From positions 682,001-746,000 of the forward strand of contig CAVRJB010000019.1 in assembly GCA_963721385.1 (NCBI GenBank): a stretch of 64,000 nt of DNA, written 5' to 3'. Made by a program: the position numbers and the translations under genes. Below, piece by piece: positions 50,131 through 62,325 of this stretch (the first letter of the stretch is position 1; every line of letters starts with the position of its first letter). This DNA comes from DAOMFB01 sp963721385. Its GTDB lineage: Bacteria; Acidobacteriota; Thermoanaerobaculia; UBA5066. The notes under the pieces were generated by a model. It had not been told where the DNA came from. It saw only the letters and a list, made by a program, of their open reading frames with translations, and searched no databases.

Positions 50131-50913
50131 GTGGGCGTTCCCCTCTCCGTCGTGATCCTGGCGAAGGACGAGCGGGACCGGCTGCCGGCCGCGCTCGACT
50201 CGGTCCGCTGGGCCGACGAGGTGCTCGTGGCCGACACGGGCTCGGCGGACGGGACGCCGGAGCTCGCCCGGGCGAGGGGAGCGCGGGTGGAGGAGATCCC
50301 GTGGGAGGGCTATGCGGCATCGCGCCGGCGGGCGCTGTCGCTCGCCACCCACGACTGGGTCTTCTTCCTGGACGCGGACGAGAGGGTCCCGGAGGCGCTG
50401 CGCGATGAGATTCGCGGGGCCCTCGGCACCGCCGGAGACGCGCTCGCGGGGCTTTCGATGCCGCGCCTCTCGACTCTTCTCGGGCGACCCGTCCGCCACG
50501 GCGCCTGGTTCCCCGACGTCCAGTTCCGGATCGGACGACGCTCGAAGGGCTTCCGCGTCATCGGGGGAAAGGTGCACGAGTCGTTCGAGGCCGACGGGAC
50601 GATCCGGCGTCTCGGGACGCCCCTTCTCCACGATCCGTACCGCGACCTCTCCGACGCGCTCCGGAAGGCCTCGCTCTACGCCCGGCTCGCGGCTGCGGAC
50701 CGGGCGGCGCGCGGTGACCGCGCGGGCGTAGGCGCGATCGCGGTCCGTCCGGTCTTCGAGTTCGTCCGGAGCTACCTCGTCAAGAGGGGCTTCCTCGACG
50801 GCGCGACCGGCGTCGCGGTTGCCTTCCTTCACGGGTGGTACTACTTTCTGCGCGGCGCGTTCCTGATCGAGCAAGGGCGGCGTGGAGCGGGAGGCGGAAC
50901 GGAGGACCGATGA
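50131..50913 (+). CDS. Glycosyltransferase family 2 (WaaE/KdtX-like)
   Basis: A 260-residue GT-A protein. PLSVVILAKDERDRLPAAL, WADEVLVADTGSADGT and VFFLDADERVPEAL (the DxD region) are followed by a VQFRIGRRSKGFRVIGGKVHE segment, as in the LPS core beta-glucosyltransferase family WaaE/KdtX. A hydrophobic C-terminal stretch (AVAFLHGWYYFLRGAFLI) suggests membrane association. It probably modifies the inner core. Its stop overlaps the lipoprotein start (ATGA). Confidence 0.88.
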   Translation: MGVPLSVVILAKDERDRLPAALDSVRWADEVLVADTGSADGTPELARARGARVEEIPWEGYAASRRRALSLATHDWVFFLDADERVPEALRDEIRGALGTAGDALAGLSMPRLSTLLGRPVRHGAWFPDVQFRIGRRSKGFRVIGGKVHESFEADGTIRRLGTPLLHDPYRDLSDALRKASLYARLAAADRAARGDRAGVGAIAVRPVFEFVRSYLVKRGFLDGATGVAVAFLHGWYYFLRGAFLIEQGRRGAGGGTEDR

Positions 50914-51239
50914 GGAGTCGAAGGAGCCGGATCGACGTGGCGAGGTCGTTGGCGCTGGCGGCGCTTCTCGCCGCTCCCGTCGCCTGCGGGCGGAGCGAGA
51001 AGCCCGCGCCGTCGAAGGTGCCGCCGCCCGCTCCGGCCGCGAGCACGGCCACGGCGCCCGGAACCGCCGCGAGCCCGCCGGGAAGCCTCGGGCGCGAAGT
51101 GAAGGAAGGCGAGGCGAAGGTCGGCGACGTCGTCAAGGAGTCGACGGGAGCCCCTCCCCGCGAGGTCGAGCGCGGGAAGAGGCTGTACGGGACGACGCCC
51201 ACGCCTCCGGCCGGCCAGCGGCAAAGGCCGCGCTACTGA
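50910..51239 (+). CDS. Small lipoprotein, unknown function
   Basis: A 109-residue protein. The signal (LALAALLAAPVAC) ends in a lipobox Cys. The mature protein is Pro/Ala-rich then charged, with a VKEGEAKVGDVVKES segment, and ends KRLYGTTPTPPAGQ. No domain recognized. It is coupled to the glycosyltransferase by a 4-bp overlap; envelope location is likely. Confidence 0.65.
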   Translation: MRSRRSRIDVARSLALAALLAAPVACGRSEKPAPSKVPPPAPAASTATAPGTAASPPGSLGREVKEGEAKVGDVVKESTGAPPREVERGKRLYGTTPTPPAGQRQRPRY

Positions 51240-51260
51240 GCGTTCCTTGATCGGCGGGCG

Positions 51261-51956
51261 TTGATCGGCGAGCGCGGCGGATCCCTCTCCGCGATCGCGC
51301 GTGAGGAGGTCGCCTGCCGCGCCTGCCCGCGTCTCGTCGCGTGGCGGGAGGCGTGCGCGGCCGATCCTCCCCGGCGTTTCCGCGGAGAGAGCTACTGGGC
51401 GCGTCCGGTCCCGGGCTTCGGCGATCCCCGGGCCCGGCTGCTGATCGTCGGCCTCGCGCCGGCCGCGCACGGCGGGAACCGGACGGGGCGCGTCTTCACG
51501 GGCGACTCCTCGGGGGACTTCCTCTTCGCGGCGCTCCACCGGGCGGGCATCTCGAACCAGGCTCTCTCCGTGTCGTGCGAGGACGGGCTGGCACTGCGCG
51601 GCACGTTCATCGCCGCCGCCGTCCGTTGCGCCCCGCCGGACAACCGCCCGACGCCCGGCGAGTTCGAGCGGTGCCGGCCGTTTCTCGTCCGCGAGATCGA
51701 GGCCCTGCCGCGCCTCAGGGCGGTCCTCGCTCTCGGCGCCCTCGCGTGGCGCGCGTCGCTCGCCGCGTTCCGCGACGCGGGACGCGCGACGCCCCGTCCG
51801 CTCCCGCGGTTCTCCCACGGCGCGAGGGTCCTCGTCGGGGACGGCGTCGTCCTCCACGGCTCGTATCACGTCAGCCGGCAGAACACGAACACCGGACGGC
51901 TCACGCCGGCAATGCTCGACCGCGTTCTAATGCGGATCGGTCGGGAGCTCGGCTGA
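51261..51956 (+). CDS. Uracil-DNA glycosylase, family 5 (UdgB type)
   Basis: A 231-residue protein with GLAPAAHGGNRTGRVFTGD, the UdgB active-site motif (which lacks the Asp of family 4), and a final HGSYHVSRQNTNTGRL. Cys residues CRAC, RCAPPDN and FERCRPF can bind a 4Fe-4S cluster as in family 4/5 enzymes. It removes uracil and deaminated purines from DNA. Start is a TTG at 51261, just after a short direct duplication of TTGATCGGCG. It overlaps the convergent methyltransferase gene by 30 bp. Confidence 0.9.
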   Translation: MIGERGGSLSAIAREEVACRACPRLVAWREACAADPPRRFRGESYWARPVPGFGDPRARLLIVGLAPAAHGGNRTGRVFTGDSSGDFLFAALHRAGISNQALSVSCEDGLALRGTFIAAAVRCAPPDNRPTPGEFERCRPFLVREIEALPRLRAVLALGALAWRASLAAFRDAGRATPRPLPRFSHGARVLVGDGVVLHGSYHVSRQNTNTGRLTPAMLDRVLMRIGRELG

Positions 51957-52736
51957 CGCGGGCCGCCGCCGGCCCCACATCAGGATCCGCTTGAAGGTGA
52001 AGAGGAACGGCGTTCCCCCCTGAACCTCGCGGAGGAGGAGCTCGGCGTAGCGGGCCAGGAATTCCTCGTAGACCGCTGGCTCGAGGCGCTGCCGGTAGGC
52101 ATTCAGCAGCGTCCCCTTCACCCAGTCGACGACGTCCTCGGGCGCCCCCAGCTCGTGCGTGTAGACCTGCAGGCGGACGTGCAGGTCGCGGAACCCGGAC
52201 CCCCAGAGGAGCGAGGCGTAGCGCTCCGGGCGAAGGACGGACGAGTGCATGACGAAGCCGTTGAGCGCCGTCCGGAACGGCTCCTCTCCCGCGACGCGCG
52301 CGGCCACGGTGTGCGAAGGCTGGTCGTCGTTCGCCGGAACCTGGACCGCGATCTGCCCTCCCGGGGCGACGAGGCGCGCCACGTGTGGGAGGAGCGTCCG
52401 GTGGTCGGGGAGCCAGTGGAGCGCGGCGTTCGAGAAGAGGACGTCGACCGGCGACCGAGGATCGTAGTCGGCGAGGTCGCTTCGGACGAACGAGATCCCC
52501 GGCGCCTCGAAAGCCCGGCACTTCTCGAGCATCGAGGCGGAGCTGTCGACGCCGACCGTCTCGCGAGCGGCGAGCGCCACGTGCAGCTCCCGCGTCCGCT
52601 CGCCGGTTCCGCAGCCGAGATCGACGACGCGCATCCCCGTCTGCGGCTGTACGAGCCCCACGAGGTCCAGGAAGGCCTGCCCGCGCTCCTTCCGGAACAG
52701 GTCGTACTGTTCGGGATCCCAGACGTCGATGGGCAT
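51927..52736 (-). CDS. tam: Trans-aconitate 2-methyltransferase-like SAM methyltransferase
   Basis: A 269-residue class I methyltransferase with VVDLGCGTGERTREL (SAM motif I), GVDSSASMLEKC (II), DVLFSNAALHWLPDH (post-II) and VAPGGQIAVQVPAN (III). The WDPEQYDLF start and NAALHWL segment match the Tam family, which methylates trans-aconitate, but related enzymes have other substrates. Its 3' end overlaps the UDG gene by 30 bp. A CAGAAT lies 9 nt before the ATG. Confidence 0.78.
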   Translation of the reverse strand: MPIDVWDPEQYDLFRKERGQAFLDLVGLVQPQTGMRVVDLGCGTGERTRELHVALAARETVGVDSSASMLEKCRAFEAPGISFVRSDLADYDPRSPVDVLFSNAALHWLPDHRTLLPHVARLVAPGGQIAVQVPANDDQPSHTVAARVAGEEPFRTALNGFVMHSSVLRPERYASLLWGSGFRDLHVRLQVYTHELGAPEDVVDWVKGTLLNAYRQRLEPAVYEEFLARYAELLLREVQGGTPFLFTFKRILMWGRRRPASAELPTDPH

Positions 52737-52842
52737 CGGGTGCTTATTCTGCGCCCGATGGACCCGGGCGGCGTGAAATCAGAACAGACCCGGCGGCGTC
52801 ATCGGCGGGATTCACGGCGCGGCGGAGCTCGCCTTCCCACGA

Positions 52843-52848
52843 TAGAAT
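52843..52848 (+). promoter_or_regulatory. -10 hexamer TAGAAT, 6 nt before purF GTG
   Basis: TAGAAT, six bases, then GTG, with no Shine-Dalgarno sequence. One of the clearest leaderless-type starts in the window. Confidence 0.55.
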
Positions 52849-52854
52849 CCCGCC

Positions 52855-54663
52855 GTGGCGGGGGTCCGGTCCGGAGCGTCGGAGGACAAGTTCCACGACG
52901 AGTGCGGCGTGTTCGGTATCTACGGACACCCCGATGCGGCCAACCTCGCCTACCTCGGCCTCTACGCGATGCAGCACCGCGGGCAGGAGTCGGCGGGCAT
53001 CGCCTCGTGGAACGGCACGCGGACGCTCGTCGAGAAGGGGATGGGCTACGTGGCGGATCTCTTCGACGAGGGGCGCCTCGCGCGGCTGCCGGGACGCGCG
53101 GCGATCGGCCACGTCCGGTACTCGACGACGGGGGAGTCGCTCCTCGCGAACGCACAGCCGATCGTCTACAACACGAACAAGGGGCCGCTCGCGATCGCGC
53201 ACAACGGGAACCTCGTCAACGCCGAGGAGATCCGCCGCGAGCTGGAGCAGGACGGCTCGATCTTCACGACGTCGTCCGACACGGAGGTCTTCCTTCACCT
53301 GATGGCCCGCTCGCGGACCGACAACGTCGTCTCGGCGCTCAGGGAAGCCGTCGCGCGCGTTCGGGGCGCCTACTCGGTCGTCCTCCTCGCAAAGGACCGC
53401 GTGATCGCGTTCCGCGACCCGCAGGGGATCCGCCCGCTGACGCTGGGAAGGTTGGGCGAGGCCTTCGTCGTCGCGTCGGAGACCTGCGCCTTCGACCTGA
53501 TCGACGCCGAGCCGATCCGCGACGTGGAGCCCGGCGAGATCGTCGTCCTCGACGCCGGCGGCATGGCCTCCGCCTCCTTCGCGATGGGGCAGCGGACCGC
53601 GTTCTGCATTTTCGAGCACGTCTATTTCGCCCGCCCCGACTCCAACGTCTTCGGACGGTGGGTGGCGGACTCGCGGCGCGCTTTCGGACGGCGCCTCGCC
53701 CGCGAGTACCCGGTTCCTGCCGACGTCGTCGTGGCGGTGCCCGACTCGGGGAACTTCGCCGCGCTCGGCTACGCCGAGGAGAGCGGCATTCCGTTTGGCA
53801 TCGGGCTCGTCCGGAACCACTACGTGGGGCGGACCTTTATCGAGCCGAAGCAGTCGATTCGTCACTTCGGGGTCAAGGTGAAGCTCAACGCCGTCCGCTC
53901 GGTCGTCGGGGGAAAGCGCGTCGTCCTCGTCGACGATTCGATCGTCCGCGGCACGACGTCGAAGAAGATCGTGAAGATGCTGAAGAACGCGGGCGCGACG
54001 GAAGTCCACATGCGGATCTCCTCGCCGCCGACGCGCAATCCGTGCCACTACGGGATCGACACGCCGCGCCGCAAGGACCTGATCGCGGCGACCCACGACC
54101 TCGCGGAGACGCAGAAGTTCATCGAGGCCGACTCTCTCGGCTACCTCTCGCTCGAGGGGATGCTGGCAGCGTTCGGGAAGGGCGAGGACCAGGTCTGCGC
54201 CGCCTGCTTCTCGGGGCGGTATCCGGTGCCGCTCAGCGCCCCCGATCCGCAGCAGGACCTCTTCGTCCCGGACGACGCGGCCGGGACGGACGCTCCGGAG
54301 ACGCGCCTTCGCGATGCGGTCCGGAGCGTCCTCGACCCGCTCGTGACGAAGCGGCCGGAGGACCCGGCCGGCCTCGACTTCCGGCCCGACGGCGGCGCCA
54401 CGCGGCTCCGCCTGCGGGTCGCCGCGGGCGCCTCCCGCTCCCGAGTGGCCGGCGCCCACGGCGGCGCTCTGAAGCTCTCGGTGCGGACTGCGCCGGAGCG
54501 GGGCCGGGCGAACCGCGAGGTCGTCGAGCTCGTCGCGGCCCGCTTCGGCGTGGCGGCGCGCGACGTCGAGATCGTGGCGGGGGAGGCGTCGCCCGACAAG
54601 GTCGTCCGGCTGCCGCTCGCGCCGGACGAGGCGCGACGCCGGTGGGACGCGCCGCGCGGTTGA
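52855..54663 (+). CDS. purF: Amidophosphoribosyltransferase fused to a DUF167 domain
   Basis: A 602-residue protein. PurF occupies about 1-465: a 16-residue propeptide before the nucleophile C17 (DECGVFGIYGH), the glutaminase signature GQESAGIASW, the PRPP loop VLVDDSIVRGTT (357-368) and C251, C397, C448 and C451, placed as the 4Fe-4S ligands of the B. subtilis type. After a linker, residues about 515-590 form a DUF167/YggU domain (RLRLRVAAGASRSRVAG, LKLSVRTAPERGRANREVV, DKVVRLPL). No stop lies between, so the text reads as a fusion. An internal GTG near residue 497 could start a separate DUF167 protein if a frame error removed the purF stop. PurF makes phosphoribosylamine from PRPP and glutamine. 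Confidence 0.9.
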   Translation: MAGVRSGASEDKFHDECGVFGIYGHPDAANLAYLGLYAMQHRGQESAGIASWNGTRTLVEKGMGYVADLFDEGRLARLPGRAAIGHVRYSTTGESLLANAQPIVYNTNKGPLAIAHNGNLVNAEEIRRELEQDGSIFTTSSDTEVFLHLMARSRTDNVVSALREAVARVRGAYSVVLLAKDRVIAFRDPQGIRPLTLGRLGEAFVVASETCAFDLIDAEPIRDVEPGEIVVLDAGGMASASFAMGQRTAFCIFEHVYFARPDSNVFGRWVADSRRAFGRRLAREYPVPADVVVAVPDSGNFAALGYAEESGIPFGIGLVRNHYVGRTFIEPKQSIRHFGVKVKLNAVRSVVGGKRVVLVDDSIVRGTTSKKIVKMLKNAGATEVHMRISSPPTRNPCHYGIDTPRRKDLIAATHDLAETQKFIEADSLGYLSLEGMLAAFGKGEDQVCAACFSGRYPVPLSAPDPQQDLFVPDDAAGTDAPETRLRDAVRSVLDPLVTKRPEDPAGLDFRPDGGATRLRLRVAAGASRSRVAGAHGGALKLSVRTAPERGRANREVVELVAARFGVAARDVEIVAGEASPDKVVRLPLAPDEARRRWDAPRG

Positions 54664-54680
54664 GGCTCCTTCCGGCCTGC

Positions 54681-54686
54681 TAGCAT
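54681..54686 (+). promoter_or_regulatory. -10 hexamer TAGCAT, 7 nt before purM GTG
   Basis: TAGCAT, seven bases, then GTG, in the 30-nt purF-purM gap with no ribosome site. Confidence 0.45.
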
Positions 54687-54693
54687 CCGCCCC

Positions 54694-55739
54694 GTGGCCG
54701 CGCCCGAAAAGCCGCTCACGTACGCGGACGCCGGCGTCGACATCGACGCGAAGATGGGCGCAGTTGCCCGGGCGAAGGAGGCGATCCGCTCCACCTTCAC
54801 CGCCGGCGTCGTGGGCGACGTCGGGGGATTCGGAGGCCTCTTCCGGCCCGACTTCCGGGGCCTCGCCGACCCGCTCCTCGTCGCCTCGGCCGACGGCGTC
54901 GGGACGAAGCTGAAGGTCGCGATCGCGGCGGGCATCCACGACACGGTCGGACAGGATCTCGTCAACCACTGCGTCAACGACATCCTCGTCCAGGGCGCCC
55001 GGCCGCTCTTCTTTCTCGACTACATCGCCCTCGGGAGAATGGACGCGGACGTCGTCGGCGAGCTCCTCGACGGCTTCGCGAAGGCTTGCCGCGAGAACGG
55101 CTGCGCGCTTCTCGGCGGCGAAACGGCCGAGATGCCGGGCGTCTACGCGGCGGGCGACTACGACGTCGCCGGGACGATCGTCGGCGTCGTCGACCGGCCG
55201 AAGCTCCTGGACGGGCGCGCGTCGCCGAGGGCGACCTGCTCATCGGCCTCGCTTCCTCCGGCCTCCACACGAACGGCTACTCGCTCGCGCGGAAGGTCTT
55301 CTTCGAGACGCTCGGGCTGACGCCGACCGACCACGTGCCCGAGCTCGGGCGCGACCGTGGCCGAGGCGCTCCTTGCCGTCCACGGAGCTACCTGTCAAGC
55401 CGGTCCTCCCGCTCGTCGAGGACGGCCTCCTCTCCGCGATGGCGCACATCACCGGGGGCGGCTTCCCCGACAACATTCCGCGCGTCCTGCCGAAGGGGCT
55501 CGACGCCGTCGTCCGGCCGGCGGCCTGGACCTGGCCGCCCCTCTTCCGCTTCCTCGAGGAGAAGGGGAGCATCCCGCGGGCCGAGATGCTGCGCGTCTTC
55601 AACTGCGGAATCGGGATGGTCCTGATCGTCCCGGCGGCGCGGGCCGCCGAGGTGCGAGCGCCGCCTCGACGCCGCCGGCGAGCGATCGTTCGAGATCGGC
55701 CGGATCGAGCGCGGACGCGGCGCCGTCCGGTTCGAGTGA
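54694..55739 (+). pseudogene. purM: Phosphoribosylformylglycinamidine cyclo-ligase PurM, broken by five single-base indels
   Basis: The first 175 codons read cleanly (YADAGVDIDAKMGAV, ASADGVGTKLKVAI, VNDILVQGARPLFFLDYI, LLGGETAEMPGVY). Conserved motifs then continue in changing frames: GLASSGLHTNGYSLARKV, VKPVLPLVEDG, MAHITGGGFPDNIPRVLP, FNCGIGMVLIVPA and a final FEIGRIERGRGAVRFE. The text is restored by adding one base at about 55220, removing one at about 55350, adding one at about 55382 and one at about 55393, and removing one at about 55655. PurM is normally essential for purine synthesis and no motif is lost, so base-calling error is the simplest reading; a true pseudogene is the alternative. 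Confidence 0.9.
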
Positions 55740-55756
55740 GGCGGGCGGGCCTCGGC

Positions 55757-56404
55757 GTGAGCGACGTGCCTTTCGGCGCCCCGACGCCCTTCGTGTCTCT
55801 TCCCGCGCGGCTCGCGGTCTTCCTGTCGGGCCGCGGCTCCAACTTCCTTGCGCTCGCGGAGGCTTGCGCGGCCGGCTCGATTCCCGCGGAGATCGCCCTC
55901 GTCGCGTCCGACCGGGCGGACGCCCCGGGCCTCGCCCGCGCCCGCGAGATGGGGCTCTTCGGCGTGGCTCTCTCGGCGAAGGAGCTGGGCGGGCGCGAGG
56001 GGCTCGAGCGCCGGCTCGTGGAGATCGTCGCCGAGCGGCGCATCGACCTCGTCTGTCTCGCGGGCTTCATGCGGATCCTCTCCCCGGAGTTCGTGGGCCG
56101 GTTCCCGCGCCGGATCCTCAACATTCACCCGTCGCTGCTGCCGTCGTTCCCGGGCCTTCACGCACAGGAGCAGGCCGTTCGATACGGCGTCCGCGTCAGC
56201 GGCGTCACCGTCCACTTCGTCGACGAGGGGACCGACACGGGGCCGGTCGTCGACCAGCGGGCCGTGCCGGTCCTGCCGGGAGACGACGCGGATGCGCTCG
56301 CGGCGCGAATCCTCCCTGTGGAGCACGAGCTTTACGCCAGCGCGGTGGCGCGCGTGCTCCGCGGCGGCTGGCGCGTCGAGGGGCGGGTCGTCCGCTTCCC
56401 CTGA
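55757..56404 (+). CDS. purN: Phosphoribosylglycinamide formyltransferase PurN
   Basis: A 215-residue formyltransferase from the GTG at 55757 (a GTG at 55766 is also possible). It has LAVFLSGRGSNFLAL, VCLAGFMRILSPEFV, the catalytic ILNIHPSLLPSFPGLHAQ (Asn and His) and FVDEGTDTGPVV (Asp). It transfers a formyl group from 10-formyl-THF to GAR. Longer frames upstream belong to the broken purM. It is the last protein gene before the rRNA operon. Confidence 0.93.
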   Translation: MSDVPFGAPTPFVSLPARLAVFLSGRGSNFLALAEACAAGSIPAEIALVASDRADAPGLARAREMGLFGVALSAKELGGREGLERRLVEIVAERRIDLVCLAGFMRILSPEFVGRFPRRILNIHPSLLPSFPGLHAQEQAVRYGVRVSGVTVHFVDEGTDTGPVVDQRAVPVLPGDDADALAARILPVEHELYASAVARVLRGGWRVEGRVVRFP

Positions 56405-56580
56405 CCGGGTCCTTTCAAGAGGCGGTTTTTCCGCTAAGAATCCATATTGCAATAGTTTGCGATAGCGCACCTCAACACCGGCGGCGGGAATCCGGACCGG
56501 ATCGAAGAGGCCCGCATTTCACCCCGGCCTGGCGGAAGCCGGGACACCTGAATCCGGACGTCGCTGGGCTTGCGCTTGCC

Positions 56581-56609
56581 TTGACAGATCCTCCTGATCG
56601 GACTAAGTT
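56581..56609 (+). promoter_or_regulatory. rRNA operon promoter
   Basis: A consensus TTGACA (-35, 56581-56586), a 17-bp spacer and TAAGTT (-10, 56604-56609), about 400 bp before 16S. It is the only perfect -35 hexamer noticed in the window and fits a strong housekeeping promoter. Confidence 0.75.
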
Positions 56610-56778
56610 TCACTTCCCCTGAACGGAGACGTTCCGGGTCGCTCTTTCGGTCGCGACTCCCGCCAAGGTCGGTATCGGCCACTCGCGGCGGGAGATAGGT
56701 TAGAGAATGCCTCACTTTCCGCTTGACTGGGAAGGGTGAGGCTGTCACAGTCCGCGACCCTGCCGCTGGACGGCGCCG

Positions 56779-56802
56779 GTTCCTTGAAAACTGAACAGAG
56801 AC
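56779..56802 (+). other. 16S processing stem, 5' half
   Basis: A 24-nt segment (GTTCC TTGAAAACTGAACAGAGAC) complementary, with two or three mismatches, to 58637-58660 after 16S. The pair brackets 16S as an RNase III-type stem. Confidence 0.8.
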
Positions 56803-57006
56803 GATCGTCCGTGTCCGCTTCGGCGGATGCGAGACGAGACAGCAGACGTGATTCCTTTGAGGAACCTCGCCGCGAGGCGAGGTTCACCTGAAACACGGGT
56901 CCGGGCGCCAGCCCGGTCCCGGGGCGCCCGAAAGGGCAGTCCCGAAACGATCCGGCACGCGGGTATGCCCCGCGGGTCGGTGACAAACACACGAGCTATA
57001 GAAATC

Positions 57007-58566
<1,560 letters not shown>

Positions 58567-58636
58567 GGGTTCCGGGTTCGAGCGGCCTCGGCCGCAAGGA
58601 CCCCATCCCGAGGTCGACGAAGGAACTCACGTTTGT

Positions 58637-58660
58637 GTCTCTGTTCAGTTTCCAGGGAAC
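58637..58660 (+). other. 16S processing stem, 3' half
   Basis: GTCTCTGTTCAGTTTCC AGGGAAC, the complement of 56779-56802. Confidence 0.8.
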
Positions 58661-58704
58661 CGGAACGGTCTTTTTCAAGAACGATCCCGCTGGCGGGCGC
58701 CTCG

Positions 58705-58781
<77 letters not shown>

Positions 58782-58809
58782 TGCTCCCCTCCCGGCTTGG
58801 GTCTCTGAC

Positions 58810-58885
58810 GGGGCTGTAGCTCAGCTGGGAGAGCGGCGGCTTTGCAAGCCGTAGGTCGTCGGTTCGATCCCGATCAGCTCCACCA
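58810..58885 (+). tRNA. alaT: tRNA-Ala (TGC)
   Basis: A 76-nt cloverleaf with encoded CCA. Acceptor GGGGCTG pairs with CAGCTCC (one G-T); the anticodon is TGC at 58843-58845. Second spacer tRNA after tRNA-Ile. Confidence 0.97.
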
Positions 58886-59060
58886 TGATGTCCTGGGGAG
58901 ACGATCTCCCCGGACCCCTTCTGGAAGAGCTCGAGCGGGTCAGCAAGAAAGTTGGTTCGCGAGGAGCCGAGCGCTCCTCGAGATGAAGGATCTTTGAAAA
59001 CAGAATCGGGTGATAGAAAAGAAATGCGAATTGTATAGATTCGCGTCTGAGGAATTTTAT
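58886..59060 (+). other. Spacer with boxA-like element and 5' half of 23S processing stem
   Basis: ATCTTTGAAAACAGAAT (58990-59006) echoes the pre-16S TTGAAAACTGA element and resembles a boxA region. From about 59001 to the 23S start and slightly beyond (to 59067), the sequence is complementary to 62042-62104 after 23S: GCGAATTG...CGCGTCTGAGGAATTTTATGGTCAAG against its near-exact complement. Confidence 0.7.
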
Positions 59061-62050
<2,990 letters not shown>

Positions 62051-62123
62051 AAAATTCTTGAGACGCGAACTGTCCAATTCGCACGGAAAGATCACCCGGT
62101 TCTGTACGGAAGCGAAATCGAGT

Positions 62124-62241
62124 TTCCGGTGGCCATATCGAGGGGGCTCCACCCGTTCCCATTCCGAACACGGCCGTTAAGCCCCTCGGAGCCGATGGTA
62201 CTGCGCGGTAGACTGCGTGGGAGAGTAGGTCGCTGCCGGGA
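62124..62241 (+). rRNA. rrf: 5S ribosomal RNA
   Basis: About 118 nt. The ends TTCCGGTGGC and GCTGCCGGGAA pair as helix I. It contains CCCGTTCCCATTCCGAACAC and GGGAGAGTAGGTC, the universally conserved 5S segments. It follows 23S by about 70 nt. Confidence 0.95.
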
Positions 62242-62249
62242 AATTTGAA

Positions 62250-62284
62250 GGGCCCGGGCCCAAAGCCCGGGTCTTTCTCTTTTC
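62250..62284 (+). terminator. rRNA operon terminator
   Basis: A 9-bp stem GGCCCGGGC / GCCCGGGTC (one G-T pair) around CCAAA, followed by TTTCTCTTTT. It lies 8 nt after 5S. Confidence 0.9.
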
Positions 62285-62325
62285 AGGAATGAGCGCTCCC
62301 GGGGTTTCTGTCAGACTCGGCGCCG

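Larger units (their letters stand above)
56405..57006 (+). other. rRNA operon upstream region and leader
   Basis: A non-coding 600 bp. It begins with an AT-richer patch containing the perfect palindrome TATTGCAATA (56445-56454). The strong promoter is at 56581-56609. The transcribed leader holds an inverted repeat (56709-56744, GCCTCAC...GTGAGGC) and TTGAAAACTGA (56784-56794), which resembles a boxA/antitermination region and forms half of the 16S processing stem. No open frame here looks coding. Confidence 0.75.

Noticed and set aside
52155..54683. A plus-strand open frame of 842 codons overlapping tam and purF
   Set aside because: Out-of-frame translation, rich in Arg/Gly/Pro; purF and tam explain the region.
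56723..56751. TTGACT as a second rRNA promoter
   Set aside because: The -10 at 17 bp would be CACAGT, too far from consensus; the site is better explained as the loop of an inverted repeat.
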